The notes: generated by a model not told the origin, from the sequence alone. DNA of 33,374 bases from JAVBNT01 sp031551355 (GCA_031551355.1 JAVBNT010000057.1:1-33374), one strand, 5' to 3'; positions 23,831-31,714 are shown, counted from the first letter of the stretch. A program made the numbers and translations.

Positions 23831-24466
23831 ATGAATTCAATTAACTCAGGATTCAATTCATTAATGACCCCCTCGGTCGCTTCAACCCTGAAGGCCTCGT
23901 CAGGCGCATCAAACGGTATACAGCAGTCTGCTCAGCAGGACGACATGGTACAACTCTCTGCAAATGCAGCTTCGGAGCTCAAAAATTCATCAAAAAGCTC
24001 AAGCAGGGAAACAATGTATATGCCGCAGCTTAAAGAAGGCGTAATGCAACTGATCGGCAAAGTTAAAGATGCACAGGCCCAGGGAGGCGGCAAAATCGAG
24101 CTTAACGAGCTGGCTCAAACATTCGGAGCTGAACTCACACCGGAACAAATAAAGCTTCTTAAAGCAAGAGGTGCCGTAAATTTTGTTAAGACCGGCCCTA
24201 ATTCCGGAACATTTTCCAACAGCGGCGACAAGGTAAAAATACCGTCGGACGGATTTAACCTGAATATACCCAAGACCATATCCGGAAAATATGAAATGAC
24301 CAATGACGGATTTAATCTGAAGTTTGATCCTAAAAACACAATTACGGCCAGCAAACTGATTTTCAGCGTAGCCATGCAGGGAGTAGATATCAGTTCCAAA
24401 AAAATTGATGTCGATATGGAAGGCAATTCCTACGACTACACGATCATGCTTTCAAATAAACAATAG
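23831..24466 (+). CDS. Unknown 211-aa protein, possibly type III exported
   Basis: I do not recognise this protein. It lacks a signal peptide and membrane segments. The N-terminal 60 residues are Ser/Asn/Ala/Gln rich and probably disordered, containing DDMVQLSANAASELKN, a box reminiscent of D-x-V-x-LS-x-x-A in FlgM and other flagellar secreted proteins. The middle (about 62-115) is helical with GGGKIELNELAQTFGAELTP. The C-terminal half is beta-rich with two DGFNL repeats. It has a near-consensus promoter, a perfect ribosome site and its own strong terminator, so it is probably well expressed. The exported-substrate idea is inference from composition. Confidence 0.82.
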   Translation: MNSINSGFNSLMTPSVASTLKASSGASNGIQQSAQQDDMVQLSANAASELKNSSKSSSRETMYMPQLKEGVMQLIGKVKDAQAQGGGKIELNELAQTFGAELTPEQIKLLKARGAVNFVKTGPNSGTFSNSGDKVKIPSDGFNLNIPKTISGKYEMTNDGFNLKFDPKNTITASKLIFSVAMQGVDISSKKIDVDMEGNSYDYTIMLSNKQ

Positions 24467-24485
24467 AGTATAACTGCACATAAAG

Positions 24486-24529
24486 ATATTAAGGAGCCGT
24501 CCTGTTGAAACAGGACGGCTCCTTAATAT
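24486..24529. terminator. Long perfect hairpin, probable bidirectional terminator
   Basis: Twenty base pairs (24486-24505 with 24510-24529) around a 4-nt loop: GGAGCCGTCCTGT faces ACAGGACGGCTCC and the stem ends in A/T pairs, so each strand reads a GC core then TTAATAT. It lies between the ends of the 211-aa gene and ispH, which converge on it. Confidence 0.83.
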
Positions 24530-24545
24530 TAACAACGGAAAGGTG

Positions 24546-24620
24546 CCTCACAGAGGGCACAGAAACCACGGAGTCAAATACCGGGTAAAACTCTCTGTGT
24601 TCTCCTCTTCTCTGTGAGAG
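24546..24620. repeat. Inverted-repeat element, CACAGAGGGCACAGA type, copy 2
   Basis: The left arm CCTCACAGAGGGCACAGAAA pairs imperfectly with the right arm ending CTTCTCTGTGAGAG. The first 15 bases of the arm match the element at 21653. A related stretch (GGAGAAGAGGATAACACGGA) lies at about 33175-33194. Confidence 0.68.
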
Positions 24621-24635
24621 ACAGACGGAAATTAT

Positions 24636-25496
24636 TCACTGTTTTGTTCCTACGGAGTAAGACAAAATGGCATCACGTATCCTTTCCAGCTCGTCAATCG
24701 GCGTAGACGCACCGCAGGCAAGTCCAACACTGTATACTCCGTCAAACCAGCCGGACTCGAGTTCCGAACTTTTCTCTACCAGATAGGTTTTAGGGCAAAG
24801 TGAGGATGAAATGGAAAAGAGTTTCGATGTATTTGAGCTATGTCTGGCTCCCGATATGATCATAACTTCGGATTTGGCTGCCAAACCGGCGACAAATTCC
24901 TGCCTTCTTATGGTTTCAAAACAAATGGTGTTATATATACGGCAGTCGGATATCCGTGATGAAATCGCCTGCGAAAGTTCATTAAATTCTTTAAGGGTTT
25001 TAGTTGTCTGGACAACAATTCCGGCTCTGTCCAATTCAGGAATATCCTTAACGTCCTCCAAAGAATCGACCACAAAACAAATTTCCCCGGCATAGCCCAT
25101 TATCGCCTGGACTTCCGGATGTTCTTTTTTTCCGACCACAATGATCGGCAGCCCTTCATCCTTTAGTGCCGTCACAATCCGGTGAATCTTTTTAACGAAA
25201 GGGCAGGTAGCGTCAACAACTTCACAGGCCAGAATCCGTGCTTTTTCCATTATATCAGGAGAGACTCCATGTGAGCGTATAATCAGGCAGTTTCCCTGCG
25301 CCTGCGGCAAATCGGTGATCACACCGATACCGCCTTGCCGCAAATTTTCAACAACCGAAGAATTATGGACAATCGGTCCAAAGGTGCTTACACTCACACC
25401 GGTGCGGCAGTATTTATTCCTGGCAGATTCTACCGCAGCGACAGCTCTTTTAACGCCAAAACAGAATCCGGAACCTTCACAAATTGTGATCTTCAA
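24636..25496 (-). CDS. ispH: 4-hydroxy-3-methylbut-2-enyl diphosphate reductase IspH
   Basis: IspH is the last enzyme of the MEP isoprenoid pathway, a 4Fe-4S enzyme that reduces HMBPP to IPP and DMAPP. The 286-aa product has the three cluster cysteines (C12 in GFCFGVKRA, C98 in DATCPFV, C192 in NTICFET), substrate residues in PIVHNS and RSHGVSP, KKEHPEV, QTT and SSNT. ISGARHSSNT is slightly unusual for the normal IGGKNSSNT. The start is TTG at 25496 with GAGGTAAATTGA upstream. It is the last gene of the HIT-fusion-ispH cluster, 44 nt after the fusion gene. Confidence 0.96.
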   Translation of the reverse strand: MKITICEGSGFCFGVKRAVAAVESARNKYCRTGVSVSTFGPIVHNSSVVENLRQGGIGVITDLPQAQGNCLIIRSHGVSPDIMEKARILACEVVDATCPFVKKIHRIVTALKDEGLPIIVVGKKEHPEVQAIMGYAGEICFVVDSLEDVKDIPELDRAGIVVQTTKTLKEFNELSQAISSRISDCRIYNTICFETIRRQEFVAGLAAKSEVMIISGARHSSNTSKLFSISSSLCPKTYLVEKSSELESGWFDGVYSVGLACGASTPIDELERIRDAILSYSVGTKQ

Positions 25497-25540
25497 TCAA
25501 TTTACCTCAAAAACACATATATTTGCATTACACACGGACG

Positions 25541-26815
25541 TTACGGAATCACTGAAAATGATTTTACATCGCTGAAAGAAACTATTTCACTGTATGACAC
25601 CACCGGCAAAGTCGCAAATGACGTTTCGATAAAACGTCTTATAAACCGCCTCAAATAAGGGTTTACCATCAAAACAGGGCTGATCCCCATACTTTCGGCC
25701 AGATCACAGGACGATTTCAAAGAATTCAAAAATGCAAACATGTCCGGGGCATCCATATCGAAAACCGTTATACCAACCATGTTCTTTATGGAAGCGGAAA
25801 TTCTCTTCTCCGCCTCGGGAGACAATAATATGGCATTGATGATGCCGTTTCTGTCAGCATATTTACTGCACAGCAAAGCGGAAAAATAGGAGCGCACGTA
25901 TTCGGTAAGCACATCGGGATCGGATGATATGTTAATATTTTCATTAACAGCTTCCAGTATCCCTTCGATATCCCTGATCGGCAGGCCGTCCTTAAGCAAA
26001 TTTCTCAGAATAAACCTGAAGGCAGGCAAAGAAAAGTTCCTGGAAAATACCTCCCGGTAAAGAACAGGACGAATCTTTTTTATTTTCGATAAAATGGCTT
26101 CCGTCTCCGCATAACCGAGAAACTGCCAGGCTTCTTTTATCACAATAGCTTTGAGCTTTGATATTAAACCGGATATGAATTCATCCGGCTCCATTCCTTC
26201 CGCACTACCTACTGCAAACGGCATGCCCTTTATAAAAATGCTGTAACCGAAAGGTCCCGGACGGCTGCTTTGCCCGACAATTATTTCCGGGATGACGACA
26301 CCGGTTTCAATGGCTACTTTACGCCTCAGATTATACAACGGATCATACAAATCCCTGACCGAATCGAAAAGTTCCTTGCCGAACTCAAGGCTTATCAGTG
26401 AAAGTTCGATTACCGAGCCGTACTTTTCCATCATCTCATCGGCTTTGGCCCTGGCGACAGGAATTCTTTTGCGTAAAGGCTTCACAAAACGGATAAAATG
26501 CGGGGCATTCATCGTCTTATAAAGAAATGACATCACCTGAGACACCGGAAAATAAAGTTCCTCCGCAATCTCTTCCCCCGGCTTAAGTTTGGAAAAAAAC
26601 GTCTTGTCGATAAGAGTTGTCTCGACAATCGGCAAACCGAACTCCTGAGCAGCCCAAATAATATCGGCAACTTTTCTGCCGCTGCCTTTGGCAATTACAA
26701 CGGGAGTATGCCTGGGAACATAATCAAGCGCGAAAGCAAATTTAGTGCCGTTAACAACGACTATCTCCGCTGATTTCAGGGTGGATAACAGCTCTTTACG
26801 TTTTATACTGGGCAT
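25541..26815 (-). CDS. Fusion of FlhB C-terminal-like and FlhA cytoplasmic-like domains, soluble
   Basis: This 424-aa soluble protein joins two export-gate domains normally on separate membrane proteins. Residues about 15-105 match FlhB's C-terminal domain: VVIAKG, GLPIVE and ISQV-type helix align with VVVAKG, EVPIVE and ATELL, but NPTH is replaced by NGTK (22-25), so classical self-cleavage should be lost. Residues about 135-424 match FlhA's cytoplasmic domain: LISLEFGKELFDSV, LRRKVAIETGVVIPEIIV, LPIRDIEGILEAV, DPDVLTEYVRSYFSALLC, NGIINAILLSPEAEKRISASI. About 45 residues holding the DPTYGMPGVWI part of FlhA are missing. No membrane segment is present. ATG 26815 is chosen because GGGAGGTTCT precedes it; the longer frame would overlap the HIT gene. 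Confidence 0.88.
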   Translation of the reverse strand: MPSIKRKELLSTLKSAEIVVVNGTKFAFALDYVPRHTPVVIAKGSGRKVADIIWAAQEFGLPIVETTLIDKTFFSKLKPGEEIAEELYFPVSQVMSFLYKTMNAPHFIRFVKPLRKRIPVARAKADEMMEKYGSVIELSLISLEFGKELFDSVRDLYDPLYNLRRKVAIETGVVIPEIIVGQSSRPGPFGYSIFIKGMPFAVGSAEGMEPDEFISGLISKLKAIVIKEAWQFLGYAETEAILSKIKKIRPVLYREVFSRNFSLPAFRFILRNLLKDGLPIRDIEGILEAVNENINISSDPDVLTEYVRSYFSALLCSKYADRNGIINAILLSPEAEKRISASIKNMVGITVFDMDAPDMFAFLNSLKSSCDLAESMGISPVLMVNPYLRRFIRRFIETSFATLPVVSYSEIVSFSDVKSFSVIP

Positions 26816-26840
26816 AGAACCTCCCGATTTCTTAAACTGT

Positions 26841-27188
26841 TTAACCGGGCGGCCAGGTAAACATACGCCCGCCCAAAAGATGGAAATGCAAATGAAAAAC
26901 CGTCTGACCGGCATTGACCCCGCAATTGGCAACAAACCTGAAGCCGTCATCCCCGGTCAATCCGAGCAAATCACATATTTCGGGGATTTTTTTCAGGATA
27001 TGTCCCAAATCTTCAGACGGGGCATCCTCCAGATCCGAGAGTCCCGCAACATGGTTTTTGGGGATAATCAGAGCATGTACGGGAGCTTGCGGATTCAAAT
27101 CATGAAAACAGAGAATTTTGTCATCTTCATAAATTTTATTTGCGGGAATTTCACCGGCAGCTATTTTACAAAAAATACAATCGTTCAT
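26841..27188 (-). CDS. HIT-family nucleotide hydrolase
   Basis: Histidine-triad proteins of the Hint branch hydrolyse purine nucleoside phosphoramidates. The 115-aa product has the N-terminal CIFCKI zinc-site-like cysteines, the core HALIIPKNHV and the catalytic triad VFHLHFHLLGG (H99, H101, H103). It is the first gene of the minus-strand cluster; AGGTGATTAAAA precedes the ATG and the fusion gene begins 25 nt after its stop, so they are likely cotranscribed. Confidence 0.95.
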   Translation of the reverse strand: MNDCIFCKIAAGEIPANKIYEDDKILCFHDLNPQAPVHALIIPKNHVAGLSDLEDAPSEDLGHILKKIPEICDLLGLTGDDGFRFVANCGVNAGQTVFHLHFHLLGGRMFTWPPG

Positions 27189-27254
27189 TTTTAATCACCT
27201 GAAAACTAAAATTACGGGCAATCAATCCACAACACGCCCTCTAATATTTATATC

Positions 27255-27284
27255 ATAATAAATATGAAAAAAACAACAGTCCAA
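27255..27284 (-). promoter_or_regulatory. Candidate promoter for the HIT-fusion-ispH cluster
   Basis: On the minus strand TTGGAC (27284-27279) and TATTAT (27260-27255) are 18 nt apart, about 67 nt before the HIT start. The 232-nt divergent region to the sugar-binding gene is otherwise AT rich, with no clear operator. Confidence 0.5.
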
Positions 27285-27420
27285 ACAAAATTTACCATTT
27301 AAGGCGAAAATGCAGGAGTTTGCGAAAGTAAAAATAGAAAATTACACTAAATTATATTATTCATCGGAAATTTAATTAAAACACACGTAAGCCAACAAAA
27401 AAACCGAAAGGCAAGCTGTC

Positions 27421-28791
27421 GTGAATAACAAGTTTACAATTACCTTATTTTTAATTTTCTGCGCATTTTTTATCAGTTCATGTTCCGTCAAAACCCAGAA
27501 TAAAAAAGAGCTTGTTCTCTGGACCGATATGACGGAAACCGAAGCGCTTAAAAAAGCCGCCGCCCGCTTTGAAAAACAGGAGGGCTACAGCGTCAGAATT
27601 GTCAGAGTGCCGTTTGAAGAGCTTCAGCCAAAATTCCAGGTAGCCGCTCCCGTAAGGAAAGGTCCGGATCTCATCACCGGCCCGCATGACTGGGTAGGGC
27701 CGTTTGCGACTGCCGAACTAATATCACCCATAGAAATAAGCGGGCAGGAAAAGAGTAAATTTCTTGAAGTGCCGATAAAAACTCTTTCGTTTAAGGGCAA
27801 GCTTTACGGACTGCCGATTTCTATGGAAACCCTTGGACTTATATACAACAAAAAATTTATAAAAAAGCCGCCGTCAACAATGAGGGAACTTATAACGATA
27901 GCCGATTGCGCCAATAGAGGGAAAATAGAGGAACTTAAAGGCAAAAAATCCGCAGACGGCAACAGCTATGACGACATGCTGAATTACGAGGCGATCAAAA
28001 GTACAAAGGTATCGGGATTTCTCTATGAAATAGAAGACTTTTATTTCTCCTGGGGATTTCTCGGAGGATTCGGGGCTTACATATTTAAAGACACACCGGA
28101 AGGGCTTGATCCTTATGACATAGGTCTGGCAAAAGCGGAAGCTGTTAAAGCCATGCATTACCTGATGGATCTCAAAAACAAGTATAACCTAATTCCTCAG
28201 GGAATGAGCAAGGATATTGCCAACGGCAGGTTTATGGAAAATGATCTTCTTTTTACCATCAACGGACCCTGGGCACTTGTGGATTACAAAAAACAAAAGA
28301 TAGATTTCGGTTTTGCTCCGCTGCCGAAACTTGAAAACGGCAGGCACCCGGCCCCTTTTGTCGGAGTACAGGGAATATATCTCAACAGCAGAAGCGAGAA
28401 AAAAGCAATAGCCACAAAACTGATGAAGGAAATATGCAGTCAGCAGGGACAGGTTGACATATATCTTGAGGGAGGGAGAGTTCCCTCCAGATATGATTCA
28501 CAGGAAGATAAACGCCTGTCGACAAAAGTTTCCATGAAAAGACATAGGTCGGGATATTCGACAGCTTCACTTGTAACAGATCTTGAAAAAGAAGAAAATG
28601 AAGATCTCAAAGGTATTCTGGAGGCTGCCTCCAACGGTACGCCGATGCCTAACTTACCGGAACTGGGGGCAATATGGACGCCGATGAAAGAAGCCATACA
28701 GTTGATAATGAACGGCAAACAAACGCCTGAACAAGCCCTGCCGGCGGCACAGGAGAGAATTAAAAGCAATGTTGAAAGGATGAGAAGATAG
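27421..28791 (+). CDS. Maltose/maltodextrin-type sugar-binding lipoprotein
   Basis: This is the extracytoplasmic solute receptor of a carbohydrate ABC importer. The 456-aa product has a lipoprotein signal with lipobox FISS-C (lipidated Cys at 21), then the MalE-type fold: LVLWTDMTETEALKKAAARF, GPDLITGPHDWVGPFATAEL, FKGKLYGLPISMETLGLIYN, LLFTINGPWALVDY. The C-terminal extension (about 415-450) is Pro/Glu rich helix. The start is GTG, with a modest AAAGG about 11 nt upstream. It overlaps the permease start by one base (TAGTG), so is coupled to it. The exact sugar cannot be read from sequence. Confidence 0.92.
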   Translation: MNNKFTITLFLIFCAFFISSCSVKTQNKKELVLWTDMTETEALKKAAARFEKQEGYSVRIVRVPFEELQPKFQVAAPVRKGPDLITGPHDWVGPFATAELISPIEISGQEKSKFLEVPIKTLSFKGKLYGLPISMETLGLIYNKKFIKKPPSTMRELITIADCANRGKIEELKGKKSADGNSYDDMLNYEAIKSTKVSGFLYEIEDFYFSWGFLGGFGAYIFKDTPEGLDPYDIGLAKAEAVKAMHYLMDLKNKYNLIPQGMSKDIANGRFMENDLLFTINGPWALVDYKKQKIDFGFAPLPKLENGRHPAPFVGVQGIYLNSRSEKKAIATKLMKEICSQQGQVDIYLEGGRVPSRYDSQEDKRLSTKVSMKRHRSGYSTASLVTDLEKEENEDLKGILEAASNGTPMPNLPELGAIWTPMKEAIQLIMNGKQTPEQALPAAQERIKSNVERMRR

Positions 28792-29798
28792 TGAAAAATA
28801 AATTATACCCCTATTTCTACATTGCGCCCGCCGTATTTTTCGTATGTCTGATCGTGCTCTTCCCCAACATCTACAGTTTCTATCTGTCATTCACAAACTA
28901 CGGCCTCTATCATTTTAACCAATACGAATTTATCGGTTTCAGAAATTATGCGGAAATCCTCGGCAGTTCCGAAGTAAAAACTTTTCTTTCGGTATTCTGG
29001 TGGACGCTTATCTGGTCGCTTGTAAGTGTTCTGGGACAATTTGTCATCGGCCTTGCACTGGCGCTTGTTCTCAATAAACCGGATTTAAAAGGCAAAAACT
29101 TTTACAGAACGCTGCTGATAGTCCCCTGGGCGGTTCCGAGTTTTATAACCGTTCTTATGTGGAGCGGACTTCTCAATACCGATTACGGTGCCATCAACGC
29201 AATGTTCTCCAAACTGCCTTTCCTCATGGAGCTCATAAACTTAAAAATAAATGTTATCAACTGGTTTATAGGCGGGTTTAACTCGATTTTCGGCGGCATA
29301 GGACTTCATCTGGAAAAGTTCACAATGACTCCCGGGGGAATGATACCGTGGCTTACTGACGGTCCCTGGGCAAAGGTTGCGGTCGTAATGGTAAACCTGT
29401 GGCTGGGATTTCCCTATATGATGTCGGTATCGCTGGGAGCGCTGCAGGGAATACCGGGAGATCTTTATGAAGCGTCTTCACTTGACGGAGCTTCAAAAGT
29501 AAAACAGTTCTTTAAAATCACATTGCCGATGCTGCGCTCCTCACTGCTGCCGGTAATAATAACCAGCTTCAGTTTCTGTTTCAACAACTTCGTCGGCATC
29601 TACCTGCTGACGGCAGGAGGCCCGGCGGTAGCCGGAAGCGTGGCCGGCGCAACCGACATACTTGTAAGCTATACCTACAAACTTGCGTTCACATTGTCCC
29701 AGTACGGGATGGCTTGTTCATATGCTGTGCTTATATTCATCCTTATAGGAAGTCTCAGCGCGGTAAACTTTAAGTTCACAGGAGCTTTCAAGGAGTAA
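28791..29798 (+). CDS. Sugar ABC transporter permease, MalF type
   Basis: This membrane subunit pairs with the next gene to form the importer channel. The 335-aa product has about six to seven hydrophobic segments, beginning LYPYFYIAPAVFFVCLIVLF, and the EAA loop that contacts the ATPase (EASSLDGASKVKQFFKITLP, about 226-245). An insertion of roughly 60 residues between membrane segments (FSKLPFLMELINLKINV to MTPGGMIPWLTDG) resembles the MalF periplasmic part in reduced form. The GTG start overlaps the binding-protein stop. Confidence 0.93.
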   Translation: MKNKLYPYFYIAPAVFFVCLIVLFPNIYSFYLSFTNYGLYHFNQYEFIGFRNYAEILGSSEVKTFLSVFWWTLIWSLVSVLGQFVIGLALALVLNKPDLKGKNFYRTLLIVPWAVPSFITVLMWSGLLNTDYGAINAMFSKLPFLMELINLKINVINWFIGGFNSIFGGIGLHLEKFTMTPGGMIPWLTDGPWAKVAVVMVNLWLGFPYMMSVSLGALQGIPGDLYEASSLDGASKVKQFFKITLPMLRSSLLPVIITSFSFCFNNFVGIYLLTAGGPAVAGSVAGATDILVSYTYKLAFTLSQYGMACSYAVLIFILIGSLSAVNFKFTGAFKE

Positions 29799-29801
29799 AA
29801 A

Positions 29802-30662
29802 ATGAACAGAAAACAAAAATCACTCGTATCGCAAATAATAACGCATATAATAATGATTGCCGTCACAGTGATCGTTTTAATGCCGGTGTTCTGGATTGTC
29901 AACGCCTCACTGCAGGAAGTCGGCAACCTGTTTTCCGGACAGTCGGTAAACGTCAGCAAAATGAGTATCGCCAATTATATAAGCCTGCTTAAAGGTTCGG
30001 ACTTTTTTCTGTGGATAAAAAACAGTTTTCTCGTCTGCGCAACAAGCACCTGTCTTTGCCTGACCTTCACCTGCATCGCCGGATATGCTTTTTCCAGATT
30101 CAGATTCGCCGGCAAAAAACAGGGACTGATGCTGATGATCATTATCCAGATGTTCCCGGCGACAATGGCAATGGTTGCACTTTATAAGCTGCTTAACGTC
30201 TTTGACAGCGTAACCGGCGGCGTAGTCGGATTTAATCTGGTAGGATTGATTCTAATCTACACCGGCGGCAATATACCGTTTAACATGTGGCTCATAAAAG
30301 GTTATATTGACGGAAGTATTCCCAAAGAACTTGAAGAATCCGCCTACATTGACGGGGCCACAAAGTGGCAGACATTTACTAAGATCGTCCTGCCGCTGAT
30401 GGGTCCGATTATGGCCGTCATCGCAATATTTACGTTCATAGGCGCCTATAACGACTTTTTAATACCGTCAATCGTTCTTCAGGACTCGTCTCAGTATACG
30501 CTGGCGGTCGGTCTCAGAGGCTTCATCAGCGGAAAATTCAGCGTCAACTGGACACAGTTTGCAGCGGCATCAGTCCTCGGCTCGTTGCCGATCCTAATCG
30601 TATTTTTAAGCCTGCAGAGGTTCCTTGTGGAAGGTTTGACAAAAGGTTCGGTAAAAGGTTAG
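29802..30662 (+). CDS. Sugar ABC transporter permease, MalG type
   Basis: The second channel subunit has 286 aa and six membrane segments. Its EAA loop EESAYIDGATKWQTFTKIVL is typical of MalG. The N-terminus (VTVIVLMPVFWIVNASLQEV) and the C-terminal LQRFLVEGLTKGSVKG ending are characteristic of this family. The start is 3 nt after the MalF-type gene. No ATPase (MalK/MsmK) gene follows; a shared ATPase encoded elsewhere is probable. Confidence 0.94.
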   Translation: MNRKQKSLVSQIITHIIMIAVTVIVLMPVFWIVNASLQEVGNLFSGQSVNVSKMSIANYISLLKGSDFFLWIKNSFLVCATSTCLCLTFTCIAGYAFSRFRFAGKKQGLMLMIIIQMFPATMAMVALYKLLNVFDSVTGGVVGFNLVGLILIYTGGNIPFNMWLIKGYIDGSIPKELEESAYIDGATKWQTFTKIVLPLMGPIMAVIAIFTFIGAYNDFLIPSIVLQDSSQYTLAVGLRGFISGKFSVNWTQFAAASVLGSLPILIVFLSLQRFLVEGLTKGSVKG

Positions 30663-30672
30663 CGCGGGCGTA

Positions 30673-30701
30673 TTGAAAATTAGCAATTAAAAATATATAA
30701 T
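30673..30701 (+). promoter_or_regulatory. Promoter for the TPR-protein gene
   Basis: TTGAAA (30673-30678) and TATAAT (30696-30701) with a 17-nt spacer match the sigma-70 consensus well. A short hairpin (GAGCGC-ATCG-GCGCTT region, 30707-30722) lies in the leader before the AAGAGGAG ribosome site. Confidence 0.68.
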
Positions 30702-30747
30702 ATACTGAGCGCATCGGCGCTTATACAGAAAGCAAGAGGAGATTACA

Positions 30748-31659
30748 ATGAAAATAAAATTACTGATGACGGCCATGATGCTGTTTCTCTTATCATCACT
30801 TATACACGTTCAAACCGTATCGGCACAGGAAACCGAGTCGATGAAAAACGGGTTTAATCTCTACTATTCCAGAGATTTTTCCGCTGCCAAAGAACATTTT
30901 CAGGCAGTTCTGGATAAAGATCCCGGCAACAGTATGGCGATAATGTATCTGGCCGACTGCTACCGTCAGGAAAAAAAGATTGCCGATTTTTTAACCATTC
31001 TTGAGGAAAAAGCACTCGCCAATCCCAAAAACCCCTATATCAAATGCTATCTCGGTTTTGCCTATTTCTGTCAGAGCATGATGCAGAGAGATGAAGTCTT
31101 TGAAGAAGCCCTCAACCAGTTCCAGGAAGCTCTGAAAATTGATACCAACAATTCACTCGGCTATGTGGGAATGGGGACCATATACTATCAAAAAAGGCTT
31201 ATTCCACGTGCAAAAAGCTATTTTACCAAAGCTGTAAAACTTAATCCCAACGATTCCATGGCTTTGGAACGCCTCGGTGACATATATCTCAATGATGACA
31301 AGAACTATACGGCCGCCAGAAATAATTTTGAGGAAATCATTTCCATGTATCCGTCATATCCGGACGCATATTTTTATTATGCTTCCGCAAGCCAGTCGCT
31401 TGACGAGTTTGATACGGCAATCAAATATTATCAGAAAGCCGGCGATATGGATCCGCTGGGAATTACCCTTGGTTACTACGCCCCGGTAAGAATTGGCGAT
31501 ATCTATTACAAAAACCTCAAAGACTACAGCAAAGCCCTTGAGTCCTATAACAGCGCCCTAAAAATAAACCCTGAAAATTCATATGCCAAAAACATGGCCG
31601 AAAAAGCAAAAAATCCGACAAAGGACGAAGAGACAAAAAACGATAAAAAAAATAAGTAA
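30748..31659 (+). CDS. Exported tetratricopeptide-repeat protein
   Basis: The 303-aa product has a cleavable signal peptide (1-27, ending VSA-QE) and about six TPR units from residue 30 to 295, recognisable from FSAAKEHFQAVLDKDPGNS, ALNQFQEALKIDTNNSLGYV, AKSYFTKAVKLNPNDSMALE, ARNNFEEIISMYPSYPDAYF, AIKYYQKAGDMDPLG and ALESYNSALKINPENSYA. The C-terminus is a short Lys/Asp/Glu tail. TPR arrays are protein-binding scaffolds; partners here are unknown. It has its own promoter and a terminator after it, so is monocistronic. Confidence 0.92.
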   Translation: MKIKLLMTAMMLFLLSSLIHVQTVSAQETESMKNGFNLYYSRDFSAAKEHFQAVLDKDPGNSMAIMYLADCYRQEKKIADFLTILEEKALANPKNPYIKCYLGFAYFCQSMMQRDEVFEEALNQFQEALKIDTNNSLGYVGMGTIYYQKRLIPRAKSYFTKAVKLNPNDSMALERLGDIYLNDDKNYTAARNNFEEIISMYPSYPDAYFYYASASQSLDEFDTAIKYYQKAGDMDPLGITLGYYAPVRIGDIYYKNLKDYSKALESYNSALKINPENSYAKNMAEKAKNPTKDEETKNDKKNK

Positions 31660-31686
31660 CTTACAGAGACATCTTAAAAAAACAAG

Positions 31687-31714
31687 GGGCTGTCGTGCTA
31701 ACGGCGGCCCTTTT
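31687..31714 (+). terminator. Intrinsic terminator after the TPR-protein gene
   Basis: GGGCTGTCG (31687-31695) pairs with CGGCGGCCC (31702-31710) through nine pairs including two G-T wobbles, with a 6-nt loop and TTTT after it. Confidence 0.68.

Noticed and set aside
21653..24620. Repeated CACAGAG units considered as a CRISPR array
   Set aside because: There are only two full copies 2.9 kb apart with genes between them and each is itself an inverted repeat; no regular spacers or cas genes.
25315..25658. Two plus-strand frames opposite ispH and the end of the fusion gene
   Set aside because: Both are antisense to strongly supported genes and have no ribosome site or recognisable domain.
26816..26950. 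Longer start of the fusion protein, adding 45 residues with a hydrophobic stretch
   Set aside because: This would overlap the HIT gene, has no ribosome site, and the added residues are an out-of-frame reading of HIT codons; GGGAGGTTCT before ATG 26815 is decisive.
31277..31489. Small plus-strand frame inside the TPR gene
   Set aside because: Out-of-frame shadow with Ile/Arg-rich composition; the TPR frame is unmistakable.
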